This document shows positions 45,198-54,412 of a stretch of 64,000 bases of DNA, in pieces. Made by a program: the position numbers and the translations under genes. Location of the stretch: contig DASCNA010000176.1 of the NCBI GenBank assembly GCA_036011305.1, positions 1 through 64,000 of the forward strand, given 5' to 3'. The notes beneath the pieces are model-generated. The model did not search any database and was not told the origin of the DNA. It saw only the letters and a list, made by a program, of their open reading frames with translations. The number at the start of each line of letters is the position of its first letter. Position 1 is the first letter of the stretch. This stretch comes from DASCNA01 sp036011305 (GTDB lineage: Bacteria > Verrucomicrobiota > Lentisphaeria > Victivallales > GWF2-38-69).

Positions 45198-47717
45198 TTA
45201 GTCAAACAGCATCATCTGTTTTGGATCACTAACTTGCTTTTTCTTTTTTCTACCTGTTTTCTTATGCTCAGCTAAAGTAGGTTGGCCTTCAGTTATAGCA
45301 TTATTTTCAAGATTATCTAAAATTTCTTTAGCCCTACCTAAAATCTTTTCAGGTAAACCGGCAAGTTTCGCTACATATATTCCATAACTTTTATCTGCAG
45401 CACCAGGTATTATCTGCCTTAAAAAAACAACTTTATCGCCATATTCACGAACTGCAACATTGAAGTTCTTAACACCTTTGCAAGTCAGTGCAAGTTCAGT
45501 TAACTCATGATAATGAGTAGCAAAGAGTGTTTTAGCTTTACTTGTAGGAGTATCATGTATAAATTCAGCAACAGCCCAGGCAATACTCAACCCGTCAAAG
45601 GTACTTGTTCCTCTTCCTATTTCATCAAGAATAATAAGGCTTTTGTTTGTAGCATGATTTAAAATATTTGCAGTTTCAACCATTTCCATCATAAAAGTAC
45701 TCTGACCTCTGGAAATATCATCAGAAGCACCTACTCTGGTAAAAATTCTATCAACTAAACCTATTTCGGCTTCATCTACAGGAATAAAAGACCCCATCTG
45801 AGTCATCAAAACTAAAAGTGCCACCTGTCTGATATAAGTTGATTTACCTGCCATATTAGGACCGGTTATAATAATTACATTATTTTTCCTATTATCTATA
45901 TAAGTGTCATTAGGAACAAATCGTTCATCTTGTAAAGTTACATCTAATACAGGATGCCTGCCTGCACTTATTTTTATTTTATCACTCTCAGTAACCACAG
46001 GTCTTTTATAATTATTCTTTCTTGCAACTTCAGCCAAACTTGAAAGCACATCTACCGCAGCTATGGCAGAAGCTGTTTCTCTAATGGCATTTGTAAACTC
46101 AACACACTTATTTCGTACTTCCTGAAAAAGTTCATATTCGAGTGCCTTAGCTTTATCATCGGCGCCAATAACTTTACTTTCCACTTCTTTTAATTCAGGA
46201 GTAATAAAACGTTCAGCATTTACTAGTGTTTGTTTTCTAATATAATCCTCAGGGACAGAACTCAGATTAGATTTTGTAAGTTCTATATAGTATCCAAACA
46301 CTTTGTTATATCTGATTTTTAAAGATTTAACTCCTGTTCTTTCCTGCTCTTTAGCCTGTAATGCAGCAATCCAGCTTTTACCTTCACTCGAAGCTTTTCT
46401 AAATACATCTAATTCCTTACAATACCCATTTTTTATTAAGCCACCGTCAGTAATTGTTTGCGGCGGTTCATCAACAATTGCTTCAGTTATTAAATCTGTG
46501 AGTACAGGAAACGGGTTAATTTTAGAGTTATATTCTGAAATAAGTACTGCACTATAAGTGCTGAGAATATTTTTTAAATCAGGAATAATACCCAAACTTT
46601 CAGACAGTGCATTTAAATCTCTGGCATTTGCATTACCAATATTCAATCTGGCAATGATTCTTTCCAAGTCTCTCACCACAGCTAGCATTTCTTGCAGTTC
46701 AGCAAGTGTAAGAGGTTCATATCTGAAATCGTCAACACTATCCAATCTTCTATTTATTTCAAGTTTATTGTAAAGAGGCCTTAGCAGCCATTCTCTCAGT
46801 AAACGCCCTCCCATTGAAGTTCTGGTATCATCCAGTATTTTTAATAAGGTTTGTTCTTTACTGTCTGTTCTAATTGATTCAACTATTTCAAGGTTTCTTC
46901 TTGAAGCAGAATCAAGTATCATAAATTCATCAGTATGGTAAGTTTTAAGGGAGTTAATATGTCCGGCATCCTGTCTCAAATTTTCTACAGCATAATATAG
47001 GGCAGCACCTGCAGCTGAAACAGCAACATTAAATTCTCTGCATCCAAAACCATCAAGTGAAGCTACAGCAAACTGCTGTTTTAGAAAATCTCTTGCAATA
47101 TCATAAGCAAAATACCAGTCTTCAATTGAAGACCATACAATTGATGTCCCAGCTAATGGTTTTACTCCATCATTCTCCCACTCTTTCAGAAGAGATTCAG
47201 AAACCAAACACTCTTTTGTATTTAATCTTGCCAATTCATCTTCTAAAGCATCAAAAGAAATAATTTCCGTAATTTGAAAATTTCCTGTACTTATATCAAG
47301 ACAGGCAAGTCCGTATTTTTTCTTGTTGAAAGCAACTGAAACTAAAAAATTGCTTTGGTCAGGTGCAAGTATGGAACTATCAACTATTGTTCCTGGAGTA
47401 ATAATTCTTGTTACTTCCCGCTTGACAATGCCTTTTGACTGTTTAGGATCTTCCACCTGTTCTGCAATAGCAACTTTTACACCAGAATTAATGATTTTAG
47501 GTAGATAATTATCTAAAGCATGATAAGGGATTCCGCACATTGGAAGTCCCTGTCGTTTTGTAAGAGTTATATCAAGCAGCCTGCTGCCCCTGACTGCATC
47601 TTCAAAAAACATTTCATAAAAATCACCCATCCTAAAAAGAAGTAATGCATCCTGAGGAATCCCGGCTTTTACTTCTTTAAACTGCCTCATCATAGGTGTT
47701 AATTTAGCTTCATTCAT
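45198..47717 (-). CDS. mutS: DNA mismatch repair protein MutS
   Basis: A full-length 839-residue MutS. The mismatch-binding motif is in FRMGDFYEMFFEDA; SVPEDYIRKQTLVNAERF marks the core; Walker A is ITGPNMAGKSTYIRQ, followed by DDISRGQSTFMMEM, the Walker B region LIILDEIGRGTSTFDG and LFATHYHELTEL. It recognises mispairs and recruits MutL. The C-terminal tail ends in a basic linker (HKKTGRKKKKQ) and a short QMMLFD end. Convergent with the patatin gene region; own promoter at 47718-47880. Confidence 0.97.
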   Translation of the reverse strand: MNEAKLTPMMRQFKEVKAGIPQDALLLFRMGDFYEMFFEDAVRGSRLLDITLTKRQGLPMCGIPYHALDNYLPKIINSGVKVAIAEQVEDPKQSKGIVKREVTRIITPGTIVDSSILAPDQSNFLVSVAFNKKKYGLACLDISTGNFQITEIISFDALEDELARLNTKECLVSESLLKEWENDGVKPLAGTSIVWSSIEDWYFAYDIARDFLKQQFAVASLDGFGCREFNVAVSAAGAALYYAVENLRQDAGHINSLKTYHTDEFMILDSASRRNLEIVESIRTDSKEQTLLKILDDTRTSMGGRLLREWLLRPLYNKLEINRRLDSVDDFRYEPLTLAELQEMLAVVRDLERIIARLNIGNANARDLNALSESLGIIPDLKNILSTYSAVLISEYNSKINPFPVLTDLITEAIVDEPPQTITDGGLIKNGYCKELDVFRKASSEGKSWIAALQAKEQERTGVKSLKIRYNKVFGYYIELTKSNLSSVPEDYIRKQTLVNAERFITPELKEVESKVIGADDKAKALEYELFQEVRNKCVEFTNAIRETASAIAAVDVLSSLAEVARKNNYKRPVVTESDKIKISAGRHPVLDVTLQDERFVPNDTYIDNRKNNVIIITGPNMAGKSTYIRQVALLVLMTQMGSFIPVDEAEIGLVDRIFTRVGASDDISRGQSTFMMEMVETANILNHATNKSLIILDEIGRGTSTFDGLSIAWAVAEFIHDTPTSKAKTLFATHYHELTELALTCKGVKNFNVAVREYGDKVVFLRQIIPGAADKSYGIYVAKLAGLPEKILGRAKEILDNLENNAITEGQPTLAEHKKTGRKKKKQVSDPKQMMLFD

Positions 47718-47878
47718 ATATCTTAATTTCGGATTTTAGATTTTAAATTTTAGATATAACTTAACAGTTCAAATAATTAAATAGTAACTAGAAAGTTATA
47801 ATTATACTGAATTAATTTTACAAAAAATTAATATTACTGATATTATATAACAACTTAGCTTAATATCTTTATAATAAA

Positions 47879-47914
47879 AAATACGTTAGTATAAAATATT
47901 ATACTAACGTATTT
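47879..47914 (-). terminator. Rho-independent terminator of pyrC
   Basis: A perfect 15-bp stem (AAATACGTTAGTATA with its reverse complement) and a 6-base loop. Read on the minus strand it is followed by TTTTATTAT, the direction of pyrC, which ends 34 bases before. Confidence 0.75.
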
Positions 47915-47947
47915 GAGTGCTGACTATATAAAATATAAATCTGAAAT

Positions 47948-49249
47948 TTATATTATTCCTGCAATCTTTTTTAACTCACTGTAAACAAATTTACCTTCAA
48001 CAAGTGTTGCTACAGCTTTACCTTTTACTTTTTTCCCGTTAAAAGGTGTATTTCTTGCTTTTGAATAAAACTTATTAGAATCAATAGTAAACTCAAAATC
48101 AGGGTTAATAACTGTAAGATCAGCAGCCTGACCTTCTTTAATTGACCCAATATTCAAACCAAGGACATCAGCTGGGCCTACAGTAAATTTAGATATAAGT
48201 TCAGGTAGTGAAAGAATACCCGTATGAACTAATTCTGTCATGCATACAGGAAGTGCTGTTTCCAACCCAATAATACCGAATGGAGCAGAAGCAAATTTTC
48301 TCTGTTTTTCTGTTTCTGTATGAGGTGCATGGTCTGTTGCGATTACAGTAATAATATTATCTTTCAAAGCCTGAATCAACTTCTCTCTATCGTCTTCAGC
48401 TCTGAGTGGCGGATTCATTTTGAAATTAGTATCACAATCTTTAATACATTCATCTGTCAAAGCAATGTGATGAGGAGTTACTTCTGCTGTAACTTTTATA
48501 CCTCTCTTCTGGGCATCTCTAATAAAAGCTACACTCTCTTTTGCACTTATATGCTGTATATGAACTTTCCAGTCTACAGTTTCTGCAAGAACTAAATTTC
48601 TTACAACCATTAAGGTTTCTGAAGCTGAAGGAATACCTTTAATATCGGTAATTGAAGCCCAGTAGCCGTCATGCACTGAGCCGCCTTTACCAAGATATTC
48701 ATCTTCACAGTGATCCAGAACAGGCAGTCCAAAAGTTTTTGCATATTTGATAGCCTTCTGCATCAATTCATTGTTATTAACGCATTTACCGTCATCAGTA
48801 ATAGCAACTATACCTGAGTTTTTTAAACTCTCGATATCTGCCATTTCCTGACCTGCAATATTTTTTGTAATACAGCCTGAAGGAAGAACATTAACTACAG
48901 CATTGTCTACACAGTGGCTCTTCAAATAGTCAATGGTAGATGGTGTATCTGCTGCAGGTTTGGTATTAGGCATTGCTACAATTGATGTAAATCCACCGGC
49001 TGCTGCTGCTCTTGTACCTGTAAATATAGTTTCTTTATCAACAGCACCGGGCTCTCTTAAATGCACATGCATATCAATAAGGCCCGGGGTAACAACTAAA
49101 CCTTCAAGGTTAACTCTTACCGGGTTTGTTACTTTTACAGGATCACAAATAACACCGGCTTCAATACCGATATCGAGCTTTTCATTAATACCGTTGCGGG
49201 GATCAATTACTGTTGCACCTTCTAAAATATAATTAACTGAATTTTTCAT
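47948..49249 (-). CDS. pyrC: Dihydroorotase
   Basis: A 433-residue class I dihydroorotase. The metal-binding DMHVHLREPG, AGGFTSIVAMPNT, the ring-binding HVQHIS-like IQHISAKESV, and ATDHAPHTETEKQRKFASAPFGIIGLETALP are all present. It closes carbamoyl-aspartate to dihydroorotate in pyrimidine synthesis. It follows pyrBI by 106 bases on the same strand, so the two act in consecutive steps and are probably co-transcribed. A strong terminator follows it. Confidence 0.94.
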   Translation of the reverse strand: MKNSVNYILEGATVIDPRNGINEKLDIGIEAGVICDPVKVTNPVRVNLEGLVVTPGLIDMHVHLREPGAVDKETIFTGTRAAAAGGFTSIVAMPNTKPAADTPSTIDYLKSHCVDNAVVNVLPSGCITKNIAGQEMADIESLKNSGIVAITDDGKCVNNNELMQKAIKYAKTFGLPVLDHCEDEYLGKGGSVHDGYWASITDIKGIPSASETLMVVRNLVLAETVDWKVHIQHISAKESVAFIRDAQKRGIKVTAEVTPHHIALTDECIKDCDTNFKMNPPLRAEDDREKLIQALKDNIITVIATDHAPHTETEKQRKFASAPFGIIGLETALPVCMTELVHTGILSLPELISKFTVGPADVLGLNIGSIKEGQAADLTVINPDFEFTIDSNKFYSKARNTPFNGKKVKGKAVATLVEGKFVYSELKKIAGII

Positions 49250-49355
49250 TTTATCCTAAACAAGTTTTGAGTTAGCAATATTAATTTCCAAGCAGTCTGA
49301 TATTAAATAAATACATCCAAAGACTATTTAAACTATAAAAATCCGTTAACATCTG

Positions 49356-50942
49356 TTAATCCCATATTTCCTTATACTCATGCTCTTTTTCACAGTAAAA
49401 ACAGGTAAACTTGTTTCCCCCTAAATGACTGAATGAAGCAGAAGCTTTTTCGTTGTATTCTGGACGTGAAATACAAGCATCATTCTTACAGTGAATGTCT
49501 GGATAATTGTAAATTTTAGGAGGTAACTCAAATCGATATTTTTCAATAACACAATGGTTTTTAATTACGTTTAGAGTGCAGCCAGGAGCAAGCGCTGCAA
49601 GTTGTTTCATTTTTTTACTATCAATTTTTTCAAGGTTTGGTATTGCAATTATGCCTTTATTAAGATTTGTTTTTTTAGAAACAAATACGCCATGAGAGCC
49701 AATTTTATTTAATTTAATAATGTTACGTATTTTGTTGATATGGTCCCAGATAACTTCAATCCCATCACCCTTACCTATATGATCAATAACGACTCCGCTT
49801 TCAAGAGGAATTATACCGACTTTATGATCAAACTTGCCGGATTTGTCGGAAGTTATTTGAATTTTCTGTTCATGAATAAAGCTTCCCTGTTCTTTAGTTT
49901 CTTTTTTAATTTCTCCGTCAAAATCTTCACCTAATTTCCCACCTAACATTGCTATTTCAATAACTCTTGTAAAATATCCATTAATAGACTGCTTTTCCCA
50001 GCCATTAAAACTTGTCTTATCTAAGAAAACAGGAATTGTCGGATGTTCTCTATGTCTTGGAAGAGGATGATAAAGTTTAATATTAGGATTTATTTTATCG
50101 AGATAACCTTCCTTGAATGTAACAGCATCTCTTAATGATTGTGATCTATCTCTGATATCTTCTCCCATGCGTTCCAATTGCAGTCTTGTAAAATACCAGC
50201 TATCAGCGACTTTTTCCTCTGCTGAATATTCTTCAAGAGATTCAAATATTCTTACATTGAATCCATTCTTCTTCATTTTACTAACATATTGCTCAGGCAT
50301 TTTTAATTCATTTGGAGCGACAAGGTCAACTTCTACATTTTTAAAAAGTTTAAGTCCGTCTGCTTTTGAATGTGTTGTTCTACCATGGAATAAGTCACCT
50401 ATCAAGGCTATATGTATATGGTCTCTATTCCAATTTCTCTGCTCATAAAAACTGAATTCGTCTAAAATTTCCTGAGTTGGATGTTCATGTTTGCCATCTC
50501 CTGCATTTATAAAAGCCGGTTTCTGAAAGCTGTTTCTTAAAGCAAACTCATCCATAGAGGTAGAGACCCACTTACATACCCCTTCGAGCTTACTTCTAAT
50601 AATAAAAATAGAATAGTCACTGTACCCGCCTAATGTTCTGAACGTGTCAGCATAGCTTTCCATTTTATTGAAAGATGATGATGTAGTGTCAAAGATACTC
50701 ATTTTTGTATTATGGAAAAGTGCTGCATTTCTAAAGGATTCTTTGGTTCTTGTTGAGTCTTCTAAGAAAACTAAATATATTCCAAGATTTCTATCATTGA
50801 TAATAAATTGTGAGAGGTCTTCTTTTTTTTGAACTTTCTCCTTTAATTCTTTCGTTTTACTGAATAAATATAACAGTTCATCCTGTGATAAATCATTAAT
50901 AACAGAAATCGACCTTCCCTTAAATATTTCATTATTTATCAT
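49356..50942 (-). CDS. pyrBI: Aspartate carbamoyltransferase, fused catalytic and regulatory chains
   Basis: A 528-residue fusion. Residues about 1-345 are the catalytic PyrB chain: carbamoyl-phosphate loop EDSTRTKESF, HEHPTQEILDEF and the HPLPR segment. Residues about 370-528 are the PyrI chain, with the allosteric domain (VGIIPLESGVVIDHIGKG) and a zinc domain with four cysteines (CKNDACIS, later FTCFYCEK). It makes carbamoyl-aspartate; the regulatory half predicts nucleotide feedback. Such single-chain PyrBI proteins occur in a limited set of bacteria. Shine-Dalgarno AAGGAT. Next to pyrC. Confidence 0.93.
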   Translation of the reverse strand: MINNEIFKGRSISVINDLSQDELLYLFSKTKELKEKVQKKEDLSQFIINDRNLGIYLVFLEDSTRTKESFRNAALFHNTKMSIFDTTSSSFNKMESYADTFRTLGGYSDYSIFIIRSKLEGVCKWVSTSMDEFALRNSFQKPAFINAGDGKHEHPTQEILDEFSFYEQRNWNRDHIHIALIGDLFHGRTTHSKADGLKLFKNVEVDLVAPNELKMPEQYVSKMKKNGFNVRIFESLEEYSAEEKVADSWYFTRLQLERMGEDIRDRSQSLRDAVTFKEGYLDKINPNIKLYHPLPRHREHPTIPVFLDKTSFNGWEKQSINGYFTRVIEIAMLGGKLGEDFDGEIKKETKEQGSFIHEQKIQITSDKSGKFDHKVGIIPLESGVVIDHIGKGDGIEVIWDHINKIRNIIKLNKIGSHGVFVSKKTNLNKGIIAIPNLEKIDSKKMKQLAALAPGCTLNVIKNHCVIEKYRFELPPKIYNYPDIHCKNDACISRPEYNEKASASFSHLGGNKFTCFYCEKEHEYKEIWD

Positions 50943-51089
50943 GTCTTATCCTTAATTAAAATGTTCCCATTTTTCGTGATATATTCTTTGACAATATGAT
51001 CTTATACAATACAAATATAAATGCATGCATTCATGAAACGAAACCTTAACGTGAAAAAAAATGCATTTTTATTGAATGATTTATAAATA

Positions 51090-52157
51090 TTAATCTTTCC
51101 TTGCAGCTTTTATTAATTTATCTGCATTTTCCCCAGTAAGCTGCCAACTTAGACACCTTACACTACCTCCGAGCTTAGATACATTTTCCGCATCAATAGG
51201 AATTATCTTTTTATTACTCTTCATCTGTACCGTTTGAAGGGCAGAACAATCTATATTGTTGTTAAAAATCGGCATATAAATATAATTATATGTAATCAGT
51301 GAATTAACATATAAGCCATAAGCTGAACCGTAAGGACCATAGGAACTATCTTCACATCCATCTCCTGAAACTTCAAATATATTAATATTTTTTAAACCAT
51401 CTTTTAATGATTTTATAAGTTCCAATTTTAGTTTTTTATCTGCTGAATAATCATTAATAACAACTGTATTATCATTTATAAACATGACCATGCCATCTGC
51501 ATGTCCCAAATACTCTTCATCCATAGGAATAATAGCAACATTCGACACTCCAAGAATTTTCTTCAGTTTTACAATTATGCTTTCTTTAGTAAAACCAGGA
51601 TTTCGCCTTAATATTTTCTCTGTAACAATGATACTCTCTCTATTATTGTCTACAATGTTACCACCATCGACTTTTAAATCTGCTTGTTTGAACCTCAATT
51701 TATTCATTAATGAAAAATTTTTAAAACTATTCTGAATGTATTTTTCTTTTGGCCTATCATAAACAAACTGTACCATTTTTGAAGGTATTACTGTAGAAAA
51801 ATCTCTTATCCAAATATCAGATATATTTGCCTCAAGGAGTATATCATCAGGAAGTTCTTTTTTAAAATATTTTATTGTATCATTATCGACAAGTACGATA
51901 ATATTATCTCTGCCCATAACAGCCTTAGCAAAGTTTATGTCAAAGTTTATTATATCTTTAAAACTCTTTCTATAATATTTATCATTCAGAGAAGGCGCTG
52001 AAATAACAATTAACATTCTTTCCTTGGATATTTTATTTGTATAATTAAATAAATTCATATTACTATCTCGTGTATTTCCTTTAACGGCTATATTTAAAAA
52101 TATCATAATTGCCAAAATGCAGTATATTAATAAACTCAACAATTTATTAATAATCAT
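51090..52157 (-). CDS. Exported peptidylarginine/agmatine deiminase-family protein
   Basis: A 355-residue guanidino-group deiminase of the PAD_porph/agmatine deiminase family, with an N-terminal hydrophobic signal or anchor (LLSLLIYCILAIMIFLNIAV). Catalytic landmarks are DIWIRDFSTV, KVDGGNIV, the histidine motif EYLGHADGMVMF and the C-terminal cysteine in GGSVRCLSWQL (Cys335). Cytoplasmic AguA lacks such a signal, so an extracytoplasmic protein-arginine or peptide deiminase is as likely as an agmatine enzyme. It begins upstream of pyrBI in the same direction with 147 bases between; no functional link is visible. Confidence 0.8.
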   Translation of the reverse strand: MIINKLLSLLIYCILAIMIFLNIAVKGNTRDSNMNLFNYTNKISKERMLIVISAPSLNDKYYRKSFKDIINFDINFAKAVMGRDNIIVLVDNDTIKYFKKELPDDILLEANISDIWIRDFSTVIPSKMVQFVYDRPKEKYIQNSFKNFSLMNKLRFKQADLKVDGGNIVDNNRESIIVTEKILRRNPGFTKESIIVKLKKILGVSNVAIIPMDEEYLGHADGMVMFINDNTVVINDYSADKKLKLELIKSLKDGLKNINIFEVSGDGCEDSSYGPYGSAYGLYVNSLITYNYIYMPIFNNNIDCSALQTVQMKSNKKIIPIDAENVSKLGGSVRCLSWQLTGENADKLIKAARKD

Positions 52158-52419
52158 AAAATTAAAACCTTTGTGTTATCACATTCTGTTTAATAAATAC
52201 AATAAAAACTAATATTTATCAGCCAACCGGTCAACAGCATATTCAATAATTTAGCGTAATAATAAAATATTATAATTACACTTACACAAAATTATCATTT
52301 TAAAAATATTTTAAATCGTAAGTGTATTGATTTCCTTGTATAATATATTATTGAATAGAAATAACTACAGTAGCAATAAATTAGCCATAGCTAAAAAATA
52401 TTGGATTTAATAGATCGAT

Positions 52420-53157
52420 ATGAAAATAACAATAGCAGAAAATAAAGCAGTAATCAGCAAAAAAGCTGCAGAAGAAGCAACAAGAATACTTAAAAAAAGT
52501 ATTAAAAAAAATGGTTCAGCCAGATTACTGTTATCTACTGGAATATCTCAAATCGATTTCTTTAAAAATATGATTAAAAAGAATATAGACTGGTCAAAAG
52601 TTGAAGTTTTTCATATGGAAGGTTTTATAGGTCTTTCATTAAATCATAAAGCCAGCTCTGTAAGCTTTTTAAAACACTATTTCCTAGATCATGTAACTGT
52701 AGGAAAAGTAAACCTTATAAGTACCAATGAAAATATAAATAGGACTATTTCCATTCTCAATAAAAAAATAAGAAAAAGGCCAATTGATTTAGGTATTGTC
52801 AGTGTAGGTATATCAGGGCACATAGCATTTAATAATCCTCCTGCTAACTTTGTTATAAAACAGCCTTTTATTAAAGTAAAAGTAGATGACCTTACCAAGA
52901 GATATTTCCTTAGGACTCAAAACTTTAAATCCCTGGATGAAATACCTGAAGAAGCAATAACAATTACAGTTCATCAAATTCTACAGACAAAAAATATCAT
53001 CTCAGTGATACCTGACAAAATCAGAGCCCATGCAATTTCAAAAATACTCAGAGAAAGAGTTACCAATATGGTACCTGGAACAGCACTGAAAAAGCATAAA
53101 AAATGGTCTTTATATTTAGACCATAACTCTGCTTCAGAAATAATTAAATGCTATTAA
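52420..53157 (+). CDS. Glucosamine-6-phosphate deaminase-like protein with altered active site
   Basis: A 245-residue NagB-fold protein. VEVFHMEGFIGLSLNHKASS aligns with the NagB VVTFNMDEYVGL region and SVGISGHIAFNNPPANF with GIGNDGHIAFNEP. By that alignment the catalytic residues of E. coli NagB map to Glu67 (for Asp72), Ser132 (for Asp141), His134 (conserved) and Asn139 (for Glu148). The fold and the sugar-phosphate pocket (STGISQ) look intact but normal deaminase chemistry is doubtful. It may act on another sugar phosphate or bind without catalysis. The ATG has no clear Shine-Dalgarno. Not in an operon. Confidence 0.75.
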   Translation: MKITIAENKAVISKKAAEEATRILKKSIKKNGSARLLLSTGISQIDFFKNMIKKNIDWSKVEVFHMEGFIGLSLNHKASSVSFLKHYFLDHVTVGKVNLISTNENINRTISILNKKIRKRPIDLGIVSVGISGHIAFNNPPANFVIKQPFIKVKVDDLTKRYFLRTQNFKSLDEIPEEAITITVHQILQTKNIISVIPDKIRAHAISKILRERVTNMVPGTALKKHKKWSLYLDHNSASEIIKCY

Positions 53158-53297
53158 CTAACCGTTTCCAACAGGAGTTTCAAGTTCATCAACAATCTGC
53201 AATACACAATTTTATTATCTAAAGGTTTTCTCTATAAACGGAGGAACAGGATCACATACCGACCAAATCCAATACATTAATAATTTATCATTAACAA

Positions 53298-54209
53298 TTA
53301 AACATTGAAATGATCCCACCCTATATCATATACTGAACATAGATCTTCTTCTGATTCACTATCAATAACATGCATTCCATTGAATGGCACAACTTTTCCT
53401 ATTTTTGTTAACGGGACATCTTTAAATTGCCATAATTCATTCATTTCTTTTTCATTTTCAGGTTTTACAGTAAAAATTAATTCATAATCTTCCCCGTCAC
53501 TAAGAATATTTTTAATAGCTAAACCCGAAGTTCTAGGTAGTATTTTATCCAATTCTAAAGAAATAGTAACATAGGACTTTTCTGTCAACCTTCCTAAATC
53601 TATGAGAAGTCCATCACTGACATCCATCATAGTATCAGTATATCGGCCTGCTAAAAATTGCGCCTCATTTATTCGAGGTGTAAAATCAAGATGATGCCCA
53701 CTCATAAAAGAATCTCCAAACCTGCCAGTTGCATACAGAGCATCACCTGCCTTTGCATTTTCTCTAAGACATAATTTCTGTTTATCTACATACCCGGTAA
53801 TAGAAAGAGTGCATACTTCTAATTTCGGAGTTTTCAACTTTGCAAAATCACCACCGCAAATACTGACGTTCCATTTATCTGCTTCAGATGTCAACCCTTT
53901 ATAATATCGTTCAATTCTGTCAATATCATTATTAGGAATAGCCACAGTTACAACAGCGTGTGCCGGAAGCCCGCCCATAGCAGCGATATCACTTATATTT
54001 CTATTTATTAATTTGGCACCGGCTTTTATAGGATCTGTATTTTTGTATTCATAGTGAATATCAGAAATGAGTTGGTCAACTGCGTATAGCAAATATCTGT
54101 CTGTGTTGCCTATATCAATTACAGCACAATCATCACCAGGTCCTATTACCACATCACTTCCCTGTCTTAACATCGGAGTTATTTTCTCAATAAAAAGTTT
54201 TTCATTCAT
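53298..54209 (-). CDS. thiL: Thiamine-monophosphate kinase
   Basis: A 303-residue ThiL of the PurM-like ATP-binding fold: VVIGPGDDCAVI (nucleotide and metal binding), YAVDQLISDIHY, KLINRNISDIAAMGGLPAHAVV, then MMDVSDGLLIDLGRL and ILSDGEDYELIFTV. It phosphorylates thiamine monophosphate to the diphosphate. A single gene on the minus strand; no thiamine-synthesis neighbours and no THI-box I could recognise. Confidence 0.93.
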   Translation of the reverse strand: MNEKLFIEKITPMLRQGSDVVIGPGDDCAVIDIGNTDRYLLYAVDQLISDIHYEYKNTDPIKAGAKLINRNISDIAAMGGLPAHAVVTVAIPNNDIDRIERYYKGLTSEADKWNVSICGGDFAKLKTPKLEVCTLSITGYVDKQKLCLRENAKAGDALYATGRFGDSFMSGHHLDFTPRINEAQFLAGRYTDTMMDVSDGLLIDLGRLTEKSYVTISLELDKILPRTSGLAIKNILSDGEDYELIFTVKPENEKEMNELWQFKDVPLTKIGKVVPFNGMHVIDSESEEDLCSVYDIGWDHFNV

Positions 54210-54412
54210 ATTTTATATATTATACTTTCATTGCAGTCGTTAATAAAATAAACACCAGCAGTTCTGTTTATAGAATATTTATAAATTTTTGTACTAATAT
54301 ATTAACTACTTTAAAAACAAACGGGTTAATATAGTTTTATTATATCGAAAACTTGTATTATATTAATAAAAACTACTCTATAATGTACCTTAAAATATGA
54401 TAAATAGTAATA

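Noticed and set aside
53158..53297. Short readable stretch (INGGTGSHTDQ) between the NagB-like gene and thiL
   Set aside because: No start codon or ribosome site and no match I recognise; probably chance or an old remnant.
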